9,183 nucleotides of DNA, taken from assembly GCA_001772665.1 (NCBI GenBank), contig MEVH01000002.1, forward strand, positions 3,729-12,911, given 5' to 3'. The position numbers and the translations under genes are program-made. This stretch comes from a candidate division WWE3 bacterium RIFCSPLOWO2_01_FULL_39_13. GTDB lineage: Bacteria; Patescibacteriota; WWE3; 2-01-FULL-39-13. Shown in pieces: positions 1 through 6,159 of the stretch. The first letter of the stretch is position 1. Each line of letters starts with the position of its first letter. The notes below the pieces were generated by a model. It saw only the letters and a program-made list of their open reading frames with translations. It had not been told where the DNA came from and did no database searches.

Positions 1-1
1 A

Positions 2-226
2 ATCACTGGACTCGCGCTTTATATTCCTCTTAAGGTTCTGGACGGGCTTATTTTTGATACGACAAGAACATTTGGGCTTTTTGTGCTTACAGGGACTGTT
101 ACATTAATAGGGTTTGTTACTTACTCTTTCTTAGCAAAAATACTCAAAATTAAGGAATATGAACTGCTGGTTTCTTCTCTTATGGAAACTTCATTAGTAA
201 GGAGATTTGTCAGGAAGGCTATTTAG
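2..226 (+). CDS. murJ: Probable lipid II flippase MurJ, C-terminal fragment (5' end outside window)
   Basis: The open frame enters from the left edge and ends at TAG 224-226, giving 74 residues. The piece starts in a hydrophobic stretch (ITGLALYIPLKVLDGLIFDT), continues with a TRTFGLF turn and a second membrane helix (about residues 25-47), and ends in a basic tail (LVRRFVRKAI). The PLKxLDxLIFDTTRT pattern matches my memory of the last two helices of MurJ/MviN proteins in Microgenomates-type bacteria. MurJ flips undecaprenyl-linked peptidoglycan precursor across the inner membrane. The missing part normally carries about a dozen more helices. Its last 11 codons overlap the end of the small pilus-cluster gene on the other strand. 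Another polytopic membrane protein cannot be excluded from so short a piece. Confidence 0.6.
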   Translation: MTGLALYIPLKVLDGLIFDTTRTFGLFVLTGTVTLIGFVTYSFLAKILKIKEYELLVSSLMETSLVRRFVRKAI

Positions 227-385
227 AATATCCTCATTTAAACTTGGGTTGATTGGAGCTGTCAGCTCTGTCGAAATTTTCGGAAGCGCGGGGTTCTTGT
301 AAACTTCGTACACTTCTGCAGCAATCCACACAGCAACTGTGATTGACGAGATTATTATTAATCTCATGATCCAGTTCATCTTCAT
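194..385 (-). CDS. Small membrane-anchored protein, third gene of the pilNO cluster
   Basis: The product has 63 residues: a short positive N-terminus, one membrane helix (about residues 7-23, MRLIIISSITVAVWIA), then a short proline-rich extracytoplasmic segment (NPALPKIS...INPSLNEDILNSLP). It lies 36 nt after the pilO-like gene on the same strand, so it was probably co-transcribed and may belong to the pilus alignment subcomplex. I recall similarly built 60-80 residue proteins with a 'P.NP.L....L..L' tail after pilO in other Patescibacteria. It is too short to be a normal PilP lipoprotein and has no lipobox cysteine. Start chosen at ATG 385 because an extended -10 box ends 6 nt upstream; ATG 379 is an alternative. 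The function is not known to me. The gene overlaps the murJ 3' end by 33 nt, tail to tail. Confidence 0.7.
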   Translation of the reverse strand: MKMNWIMRLIIISSITVAVWIAAEVYEVYKNPALPKISTELTAPINPSLNEDILNSLPDKSPY

Positions 386-391
386 ACACTA

Positions 392-400
392 ATCATAACA
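392..400 (-). promoter_or_regulatory. Extended -10 box directly upstream of the 63-aa gene
   Basis: On the minus strand the bases read TGT-TATGAT, five of six matches to TATAAT plus the TG extension, followed by 6 nt and ATG 385. No convincing -35 hexamer is visible. The spacing predicts transcription starting at or within 1-2 nt of the ATG (leaderless). It would be an internal promoter in the pilus cluster. Confidence 0.35.
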
Positions 401-421
401 TTTCGTGGACAGAAATGAGTA

Positions 422-1093
422 TTAAGGTATTGGTACTATATCTTTTGGCAGGAGTATATCCTCAGGCGCAATGAGAGTTTCTCCGTCATCAGTTGTCTTG
501 AGGTCGACCGAATAATAGGCTTTGCCCTTAATTACTGCAGTAACTGCTTTTGTTGTGCTCTCAGAGTTATTCTCCTCTTCTGGCTTTATTTCTAAGGACT
601 CTACGGTTATTGTCCGAAGAATGTTGTCAAGGTCAGCTAAGAATTTCTCTATGTCAGTATAGGCTCCTGTTGCTGTTATGCTGAAATTTATACTTGCCGG
701 ATTCACATCTTTAGAGTAGCCGAAATTAAGGTTTTCTATTATTAGTAAATTTTTTATGGCGTGATAATCAAGGCTTGAGATCAGCTTGTCGTCCTCCGGC
801 TCGAGCGGTATTGCCTTGTCTAAAAGTTCAATGCTGTTCTGATTCCTGTCATATATATTTTTTGCCCCATTCAGGTGCTGGATCTTGGTTTCAAGATCTG
901 CGCTGTATTTTTTGTATTCAGAAATATCCTTTCTTGTTTTCATGAAAGTAACCAGCGACGGCCTGATGGCAAAAGCAAGGAAAATTAGAAGCACTCCAGC
1001 GGTAAGGGAAATTTGGAAATAATCGCGGTTTTTCTTGTCTGTGATAATTTCTGTTAATTTTAATTCCTCTATGTTTTTGTAAATATTGTCCAT
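422..1093 (-). CDS. pilO: PilO-like type IV pilus assembly protein
   Basis: The 223-residue product has a cytoplasmic N-terminus of about 27 residues, one membrane helix (about 28-44), a coiled-coil stretch (about 50-90, with ISEYKKYSADLETKIQHL), and a compact alpha/beta domain to about residue 180 (FSITATGAYTDIEKFLADLD, then VESLEIKP). It ends in an acidic/proline tail. This is the standard bitopic plan of PilO, which pairs with PilN in the inner-membrane platform linking the cytoplasmic motor to the pilus. It starts 11 nt after the pilN-like stop, so the two are one operon. No Shine-Dalgarno is visible in that gap. Sequence conservation in this family is low, so the call rests on architecture and order. 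A GspM-like secretion subunit is the main alternative. Confidence 0.75.
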   Translation of the reverse strand: MDNIYKNIEELKLTEIITDKKNRDYFQISLTAGVLLIFLAFAIRPSLVTFMKTRKDISEYKKYSADLETKIQHLNGAKNIYDRNQNSIELLDKAIPLEPEDDKLISSLDYHAIKNLLIIENLNFGYSKDVNPASINFSITATGAYTDIEKFLADLDNILRTITVESLEIKPEEENNSESTTKAVTAVIKGKAYYSVDLKTTDDGETLIAPEDILLPKDIVPIP

Positions 1094-1104
1094 ATTATTT
1101 TTAT

Positions 1105-1644
1105 TTAGTATTCGAGACTTAATGATAATTCGTAAAAACTTTCTTCAGTGTTGTACCTGCTTGATAGAAGTGTCAATGATTTTATACTGCTGTTTGATTT
1201 AAGCTTGCTTATTAATATTCCGAATGCCTCTGGAGAGCTTACTTCTGCCCCGAATTCTATATCTCCGGGGGAATAAGAAATTTCAGTCAGCACTGCTCCC
1301 AGAGGAATACTGCTGTTAAAATTTTTAGCGATTTCTATCCAGTTAGTTTTAGAGTTTATGATATTCTCTATCTGAATTAGTTTTGTTTGTTTCTCGTTAA
1401 ATAATTGTTCGAAATCCTGGTGTTGTTCTACTACTATCTGTTGTTCTTTAACTTTCTGAGAGAGAAGTCTCATTTCGCGCTCGCTCCCGATTCTTGAAAT
1501 AAAGATCAAAAGAACTATTGCTTCTGTTATGATGATCATCTTTACGCCTCTTTTAAGGGTCCAGTCGAATATCTTTTTTACAAGGCCGTCATCCCGAATG
1601 GTTTTTCGTGCAGCGAAGTTTATCGAGTTGTTCTGTTCGGGCAT
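1105..1644 (-). CDS. pilN: PilN-like type IV pilus assembly protein
   Basis: The product has 179 residues from ATG 1644. It has a short cytoplasmic N-terminus with an INFA sequence in the place of the usual 'INLLP' box, an amphipathic FDWTLKRG segment, one membrane helix (about 34-52), a coiled coil (about 55-95), and a small alpha/beta domain (IPLGAVLTEISYSPGDIEF onward) ending ELSLSLEY. This matches PilN, partner of PilO in the pilus platform. A longer frame reaches 1782 but would run into lepA; the MPEQNNSINF start is preferred because it begins at the family's N-terminal box and sits 7 nt after an extended -10. pilM, the usual upstream neighbour and cytoplasmic partner, is absent here: the next gene is divergent lepA. 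Confidence 0.75.
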   Translation of the reverse strand: MPEQNNSINFAARKTIRDDGLVKKIFDWTLKRGVKMIIITEAIVLLIFISRIGSEREMRLLSQKVKEQQIVVEQHQDFEQLFNEKQTKLIQIENIINSKTNWIEIAKNFNSSIPLGAVLTEISYSPGDIEFGAEVSSPEAFGILISKLKSNSSIKSLTLLSSRYNTEESFYELSLSLEY

Positions 1645-1651
1645 TAAGAGA

Positions 1652-1660
1652 AGTTTACCA
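1652..1660 (-). promoter_or_regulatory. Extended -10 box for the pilN-like operon
   Basis: The minus strand reads TGG-TAAACT, then 7 nt (TCTCTTA), then ATG 1644. TAAACT matches TATAAT at four of six positions and has the TG extension. No good -35 is visible. The position implies a leaderless transcript. The same TGnTAAAC/AT-N7-ATG arrangement stands before rnj and udg. Confidence 0.4.
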
Positions 1661-1668
1661 GATAAGGG

Positions 1669-1674
1669 TATAAT
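1669..1674 (+). promoter_or_regulatory. Candidate -10 hexamer of the lepA promoter
   Basis: A perfect TATAAT lies 58 bp before the preferred lepA start (1732) and would begin transcription near 1681. No -35 match is visible at 1646-1651 (AAGAGA). It lies 8 bp from the outward-facing pilN -10 box, so polymerase binding to one promoter would probably block the other. Confidence 0.35.
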
Positions 1675-1731
1675 AAGTGAAATCTGAAGATGGTCTATCA
1701 CGGTAAAAATGATTTTTCTCAAATATGCAAT

Positions 1732-3507
1732 ATGGATGTAAATCACATTAGAAACTTCTGCATAATCGCGCATATTGACCATGGCAAGTCAACTCTTGCT
1801 GACAGGCTTCTTGAGATGACTGGGTCTGTTGAGACTGCGAAAGATCAAATGCTTGACAGTATGGATCTTGAAAAGGAACGGGGGATAACTATAAAACTCA
1901 AAGCTGTAAGAATGAAGTATTCCTGCGAAGGCCGGAAATATGAGCTAAATCTTATTGATACACCTGGGCATGTTGACTTTGAGTATGAGGTGTCAAGGTC
2001 TCTTGCCGCATGTGAAGGAGCGGTTTTGCTTGTTGATGCGAGCCAGGGTGTCCAGGCCCAGACTATTGCAAATTTGGATAAAGCACGCCGTGCCGGACTG
2101 ATAATAATCCCTGTCGTAAATAAAATTGATCTGCCTTATGCAATGGTTGATAAGTCGGTGGAGCAGTTAATGGATCTTGGATTCAAGAAAGACGAAATAT
2201 CCTTTATATCGGGTAAAACCGGAGAGGGAGTTAAGGCGCTTATAGAAAAGATAATAGATGTTGTTCCTTTCCCAAGGACAAGCTCTGAGATCAGCCAGGC
2301 TCTTGTATTTGACTCTTTTTACGATGAATACCGAGGAGTTGTTGTTTTTGTAAGAGTCTTTGGAGGAGAGTTTAAAAGGCGCGACGATATTAAGTTTATA
2401 GCTTCGAAAGCCAGCTCCCGCATTACTGAAATTGGATATCTATCTCCAAAAGAAGTAATCGTAAATGAAATTTCCGACGGGCAGGTCGGATTTATTGCAA
2501 CGGGGCTGAAGGATCTTTCAAAAGCTCGGGTTGGAGATACGATTTCCCGGGTCGGTGAATCTCCTTCTCCTGTTCCCGGGTATAAGGAGCCTATTCCTGT
2601 GGTATTTTTAGGATTTTATCCGCAGGATTCATCCAAGTATACTGAGCTTCGCGAAGCTATACAGAAATTAAGCCTTAATGACAGCGCATTCACATATGAG
2701 CCTGAAAATATCGGATCAGTTGGAAGAGGATTCAGATGCGGTTTCCTCGGTCTTTTACACGCTGATGTTGTAATGGAGCGTATTAAAAGAGAGTATGGAA
2801 TAGATATTATCGCAACTTCACCGTCTGTCAGGTATGTGGTAAAGCTCACGAATGGGGAGGAGATAGTGGTCAAGTCCGCATCAGAATTTCCTGACCCCTC
2901 ATATGTAAAGGAGACTTTGGAGTCGTGGGCTGAAATTGATGTTTACACTTCGGTGAAATATATCGGTTCGATTATGGAGCTTTGCAGTAGCCGGCGGGGG
3001 AAATATGTAAGTACAGATTACCTTGGGTCAGAACGTGCAAAAATTTCATATAAAATTCCACTGGCTGAAATAATAGTAGATTTCTATGATAAATTGAAGT
3101 CAGTTTCATCGGGATATGCTTCCCTTGATTACAGAATAAATGAGTATGTTCCGGCTGAGATTGCCAGAGTGGATATTCTCGCTGCAAATGACAAAATTCC
3201 TCCCTTGTCTCAGCTTGTCCAGAAAAAAGAAGCCTATGATGCAGGCAAGAGGATTGTTTTGAAGCTTAAAGATTTGATACCAAGACAGCAGTTTAAGGTT
3301 TCGCTTCAGGCGGTAATAGGAGGAAAAGTTATAGCGCGCGAAGACATTTCGCCCGCAAGAAAGGATGTAACAGGCCATTTATACGGTGGAGACGTTACGC
3401 GTAAAAATAAACTTTTAGACAAACAGAAAAAAGGAAAATCGAGAATGAAAAGATTTGGAAAAGTTGATATACCACAGGATGTTTTCTGGAAGGTAATGGA
3501 AAGGTAG
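1732..3507 (+). CDS. lepA: Elongation factor 4 (LepA), ribosome back-translocating GTPase
   Basis: The 591-residue product is near the usual length of about 600. All GTP-binding motifs are intact: P-loop AHIDHGKST (13-21), switch I ERGITIK (49-55), DTPGH (76-80) and NKID (130-133). The LepA-specific C-terminal half is also present: LSLNDSAFTYEPE, FRCGFLGLLHADVV, SGYASLDYRINEY, LIPRQQFKVSLQA, YGGDVTRK and the basic KKGKSRMKRFGKVDIPQD tail. EF4 is a translational GTPase that acts on stalled or mistranslocated ribosomes and in initiation or assembly. Start 1732 (MDVNHIRNFCIIAHIDHGKS) fits the family; an in-frame ATG at 1690 would add 14 unusual residues. Neither has a Shine-Dalgarno. The gene is transcribed divergently from the pilus cluster and converges on rnj with 65 nt between stops, where I see no strong terminator. 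Confidence 0.97.
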   Translation: MDVNHIRNFCIIAHIDHGKSTLADRLLEMTGSVETAKDQMLDSMDLEKERGITIKLKAVRMKYSCEGRKYELNLIDTPGHVDFEYEVSRSLAACEGAVLLVDASQGVQAQTIANLDKARRAGLIIIPVVNKIDLPYAMVDKSVEQLMDLGFKKDEISFISGKTGEGVKALIEKIIDVVPFPRTSSEISQALVFDSFYDEYRGVVVFVRVFGGEFKRRDDIKFIASKASSRITEIGYLSPKEVIVNEISDGQVGFIATGLKDLSKARVGDTISRVGESPSPVPGYKEPIPVVFLGFYPQDSSKYTELREAIQKLSLNDSAFTYEPENIGSVGRGFRCGFLGLLHADVVMERIKREYGIDIIATSPSVRYVVKLTNGEEIVVKSASEFPDPSYVKETLESWAEIDVYTSVKYIGSIMELCSSRRGKYVSTDYLGSERAKISYKIPLAEIIVDFYDKLKSVSSGYASLDYRINEYVPAEIARVDILAANDKIPPLSQLVQKKEAYDAGKRIVLKLKDLIPRQQFKVSLQAVIGGKVIAREDISPARKDVTGHLYGGDVTRKNKLLDKQKKGKSRMKRFGKVDIPQDVFWKVMER

Positions 3508-3572
3508 AAACGATCCCAATTTTGTGTGTGATTGACGTGCATTTGGCTTCGATTGAAAATGGAGAATTGGAG

Positions 3573-5210
3573 TTAGAATCCTGTGAAAACCACTGATACT
3601 AGCGGGTTACGCCCAGTCTCTTCAAAGAAGAATCTCTGCAGTGTTTTTTCAATGTACTTTTTGCGGTCTCCTCCTTTTACTTTTACGTTGATGCTTTCTT
3701 TTACTAGCTTTTTAGTTTTATCTATAAGTAATCCAGATTCTTTTACAAAAATAAAACCGTGGGTTATTACTTCAACATTTGATCCTTCTATTACTACTAC
3801 TGCCATACCATGATTGGCCATCTGCATTCGCTCATCCAGAACCTTTGTCCCTACATCACCTACTAATGTCCCGTCAACATAAACATCCTTGAGCCTCAAT
3901 TTTTTACCCATTTTCACGGTATTGTTTTCGAAAATTACTGCCTGGCCGTCAAGAAGCTCGAGGATTCTGTTTTTTTCGACTCCCTGCTCCTGCATCATAT
4001 CTGAGTAGGCCCGCATGTGTTTGATATTTCCACCTATCGGGATGAAATATTTTGGTTTAACGATATTGGCAAGAAGCGACAGATCTCCCTTTATCCCGTG
4101 GCCTGAAACATGAAGGTTGTTTTGGATTTCTGAATAGTAGACATCGGCATTTTTGATATACAGCTCATCTATTAGGATATTTACTGTGCTTATAGAGTTT
4201 GGGATAGGATCTGCCGAAAAGATTACAACCGGGTTTTCTGACAACTTGATGCTTTTGTGCTCGCCTGCGACGACACGCCAAAGACCTGAATTTTTCTGGC
4301 CGTAGCTTCCGGTTATTATGTACGTAATTTCGCTTTGATTGTACTTGGATGAATTTCTCTCATCTACAAAGACATTGTCAGGGGATGATATGTAGTTCAT
4401 TTCGCGGGCTACTTCCATTGTCTGTCTTATTGAGCGTCCGCTTAAAACTACTTTTCTACCGTATTTAACTGATGCGTTGATTGCCTGCTGTATACGCGAA
4501 ATGTTTGAGGATATTGTTGTGATAAAAACCTGTCTTTTTTTGGAATCAGCTAGGATAGTCTCAAATGTGGTTTGTATATCTTTTTCAGATTTTGAGTATC
4601 CTTCGGTGGTTGATCCAAGACAGTCTGACAAAAGGGCGAGGACTTCACCAGGTGCTTCAGAGGCGAGTTTTGCAGCTTTTTGGATCTCGAAAGGCTTTCC
4701 CATTACTGGCGACCAGTCGAATTTAAAGTCTGTATTATGAAATATTCTTCCCTGGGGAGTGTCAATCGCAAATCCATAAGTGTCGGGTACTGAGTGGTTT
4801 ACTGCAAAGGGGTGAAGCCGAAAGCATCCCAATTGAAGAGGCTGGTTTGGATCCAGCGTATTTATTTTGACGTTACCTAGATTTGTAAATTCTTCAAGGG
4901 ACTGCTCGATAAGCTTTTTGACAAAGGTAACGGCATAAACTTGGAATTTGTATTCCTTGAGAAGATATGCTATTGATCCGCGGTGGTCTTCGTGGCCATG
5001 GGTGATGACGACTCCTCTTACTTTATCGCGGTTTTCAAGCACGTAGGAAAAGTCAGGAATGGATATATCAACTCCGGGTGTTTCCATATCCGGAAATCCT
5101 ATCCCGCAGTCCATAATAATAATGTCATTTTGGCACTCATAGACGTACATGTTCTTTTGTACAGTTGTCGTTCCGCCGATTGGGATGATTTTTAAAGGTG
5201 GAGCATTCAT
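3573..5210 (-). CDS. rnj: Ribonuclease J, metallo-beta-lactamase/beta-CASP RNase
   Basis: The 545-residue product has the lactamase fold with HGHEDH (71-76), His139 in NHSVPDTYGF and Asp161 in HNTDFKFD. A beta-CASP insert follows, with DCLGSTTEGYSKSE (196-209), VVLSGRSIRQ (254-263) and VSGHG (368-372). The C-terminal domain ends ETGRNPLVSVVFTGF. RNase J matures and degrades RNA by 5'-3' exonuclease and endonuclease action in bacteria without RNase E. Odd points: the usual PVHGE, whose His binds metal, reads PIGGN (391-395), and the usual TGSQGEP reads TGSYGQK (300-306). I recall PIGG also in other Patescibacteria, so this may be lineage-typical. It begins 26 nt after udg and also has its own extended -10, 7 nt from the ATG. 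Confidence 0.95.
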   Translation of the reverse strand: MNAPPLKIIPIGGTTTVQKNMYVYECQNDIIIMDCGIGFPDMETPGVDISIPDFSYVLENRDKVRGVVITHGHEDHRGSIAYLLKEYKFQVYAVTFVKKLIEQSLEEFTNLGNVKINTLDPNQPLQLGCFRLHPFAVNHSVPDTYGFAIDTPQGRIFHNTDFKFDWSPVMGKPFEIQKAAKLASEAPGEVLALLSDCLGSTTEGYSKSEKDIQTTFETILADSKKRQVFITTISSNISRIQQAINASVKYGRKVVLSGRSIRQTMEVAREMNYISSPDNVFVDERNSSKYNQSEITYIITGSYGQKNSGLWRVVAGEHKSIKLSENPVVIFSADPIPNSISTVNILIDELYIKNADVYYSEIQNNLHVSGHGIKGDLSLLANIVKPKYFIPIGGNIKHMRAYSDMMQEQGVEKNRILELLDGQAVIFENNTVKMGKKLRLKDVYVDGTLVGDVGTKVLDERMQMANHGMAVVVIEGSNVEVITHGFIFVKESGLLIDKTKKLVKESINVKVKGGDRKKYIEKTLQRFFFEETGRNPLVSVVFTGF

Positions 5211-5217
5211 TTATAAT

Positions 5218-5226
5218 AGTTTAGCA
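5218..5226 (-). promoter_or_regulatory. Extended -10 box for rnj
   Basis: The minus strand reads TGC-TAAACT, then ATTATAA (7 nt), then ATG 5210. It lies in the 26-nt gap after the udg stop. The -35 region (CGGTCA at 5246-5241) is poor. The position predicts a leaderless rnj transcript in addition to read-through from udg. Confidence 0.4.
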
Positions 5227-5236
5227 TTTTCTGTGC

Positions 5237-5815
5237 TTAATGACCGTTTTTCACATTTTCAAGTATTTCTGGGATTCTTAGAAAATCTATTAGAAGGTTC
5301 TTTTTAACCTGCGGGTTTCTGAGTCCAGCTGCGGGATGATAAAGGGGATATATTGTAAATTTGTCCGCTTTTTGTACCTTTCCGTGATCTACCGATATTT
5401 TTGCATCAGGCAAAAAATGGTTCATAGAAAATCTGCCCAAAGTAACAACCAGAATAGGAGATATGATTTCAAGCTGGTGATTCAAATAGTCCTGGCAGGC
5501 TGAGATTTCATCAGGCAGAGGATCGCGGTTTTCAGGAGGCCTGTGTTTAATAATATTTCCTATCCAGACTTCTTCCCTTTTGTAGCCTATCTGCTTGAGC
5601 ATGAACTCTAGAAGTTTGCCAGCTCTTCCTACAAATGGGATTCCTTGCTGGTCTTCATAAAATCCCGGGGCTTCTCCCACGAATGTAATCTCGGTATTGC
5701 AGCTTCCATCTCCCGGAACTGGATGCAGCGCCTGCTCATACAGCCGGCATTTCTTGCACAAAGAAATTTGTTCAGCAATTGCACTTATACCCTTTTCCTT
5801 TTCATCCTTAGTCAT
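5237..5815 (-). CDS. udg: Uracil-DNA glycosylase, family 4 (iron-sulfur type)
   Basis: The product has 192 residues from ATG 5815. Family-4 signatures are an N-terminal CKKC (20-23), motif A GEAPGFYEDQQGIPFVGRAG (47-66), NIIKHRPPENRDPLPDE (87-103), an ACQDYL cysteine (C107) and the catalytic-loop HPAAGLRNP (160-168). The enzyme excises uracil from DNA as the first step of base-excision repair. The family usually has four Fe-S cysteines (C-x2-C, then C-x14-17-C). The fourth is not seen: the expected spot in SPILVVTLG is Val124 or nearby, and the only other cysteine is C39. The frame extends to 5944, but residues before MTKDEKEKG look non-coding and would cross the divergent promoter region. 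The gene is followed 26 nt later by rnj. Confidence 0.93.
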   Translation of the reverse strand: MTKDEKEKGISAIAEQISLCKKCRLYEQALHPVPGDGSCNTEITFVGEAPGFYEDQQGIPFVGRAGKLLEFMLKQIGYKREEVWIGNIIKHRPPENRDPLPDEISACQDYLNHQLEIISPILVVTLGRFSMNHFLPDAKISVDHGKVQKADKFTIYPLYHPAAGLRNPQVKKNLLIDFLRIPEILENVKNGH

Positions 5816-5822
5816 TGCCTTG

Positions 5823-5831
5823 ATTTTACCA
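5823..5831 (-). promoter_or_regulatory. Extended -10 box for udg
   Basis: The minus strand reads TGG-TAAAAT, five of six matches plus the TG extension, followed by CAAGGCA (7 nt) and ATG 5815. An AAGG lies just before the ATG but too close for normal Shine-Dalgarno spacing. A weak -35 (TTGGTT) lies 16 nt upstream. A short inverted repeat, GTAAC-n7-GTTAC at 5840-5856, overlaps the -35 area. Leaderless transcription is predicted. Confidence 0.45.
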
Positions 5832-5873
5832 TTTGGAGTGTAACAACCAACGTTACTAAATTCTAAATCCAAC

Positions 5874-5885
5874 ACGTGCGCACGT
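5874..5885. promoter_or_regulatory. Perfect 12-bp palindrome between udg and the toxin-antitoxin-like pair
   Basis: The bases ACGTGCGCACGT equal their own reverse complement and stand out as GC-rich in an AT-rich spacer. They lie 22 bp upstream of the -10 hexamer at 5908, so they touch the -35 region of the rightward gene pair. Toxin-antitoxin operons are often repressed by their own products at such sites, so an operator is a reasonable inference. Binding by an unrelated regulator is equally possible. Confidence 0.35.
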
Positions 5886-5904
5886 CGAACTGATCCAATA
5901 ATAA

Positions 5905-5913
5905 TGATAAAAT
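5905..5913 (+). promoter_or_regulatory. Extended -10 box for the toxin-antitoxin-like pair
   Basis: The plus strand reads TGA-TAAAAT, followed by ATAAGT (6 nt) and the GTG start at 5920. It has the same form as the udg box on the other strand. No clear -35 is visible. A second perfect TATAAT sits at 5923-5928 inside the frame, but transcription from it would begin after the only available start codon. Confidence 0.4.
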
Positions 5914-5919
5914 ATAAGT

Positions 5920-6159
5920 GTGTATAATTGGACTGTAAATACAAGTGTTCTAAAAAAATACCGATCTCAATACGCCATATGGAAATTAGAGCAACTGATC
6001 AACTTTGGCTTAAAAGACGAAAAAATTAGCAAAAACTTGCTAAAAAAGCATATAGATAGATTAAATATCGATCCAGAAAAAAGAAAATATTTGCAATTCC
6101 TTCTGAAAAAAGATGAAAAAAACGAAAATTCTGTCAAAAGATCAAATAAAGTTCATTGA
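5920..6159 (+). CDS. Small basic protein upstream of AbiEii-family gene, putative antitoxin
   Basis: The 79-residue product is lysine-rich and predicted helical: NTSVLKKYRSQYAIWKLEQ, a short INFGLKDEKI turn, LLKKHIDRLNIDPEKRKYL, and a charged tail. GTG 5920 is the only in-frame start before the conserved-looking part, and it sits 6 nt after an extended -10. The last 47 nt overlap the nucleotidyltransferase gene, implying coupled translation as in toxin-antitoxin pairs. I recall similar 65-80 residue proteins before AbiEii-type genes in other Patescibacteria, but I know no named family. It does not look like AbiEi, the usual partner, which is about 200 residues with a winged helix. The antitoxin role is inferred from position only. 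Codons are rich in AAA compared with the left-hand genes. Confidence 0.65.
   Translation: MYNWTVNTSVLKKYRSQYAIWKLEQLINFGLKDEKISKNLLKKHIDRLNIDPEKRKYLQFLLKKDEKNENSVKRSNKVH

Noticed and set aside
1645..1782. Longer N-terminus for the PilN-like protein (start at 1782)
   Set aside because: It would overlap the conserved P-loop coding part of lepA and lacks family resemblance.
3508..3572. Possible bidirectional terminator between lepA and rnj (CCAATT at 3516-3521 and AATTGG at 3565-3570)
   Set aside because: The arms are only 6 bp with a 43-nt loop and no T-tract follows on either strand.
5923..5928. Perfect TATAAT as the promoter of the toxin-antitoxin-like pair
   Set aside because: Transcription would start near 5935, downstream of the only plausible start codon of the small gene; the upstream TGATAAAAT fits better.
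5816..5944. Longer N-terminus for the uracil-DNA glycosylase (start at 5944)
   Set aside because: The 43 extra residues are unlike the family, contain the divergent promoter region, and would overlap the start of the rightward gene.
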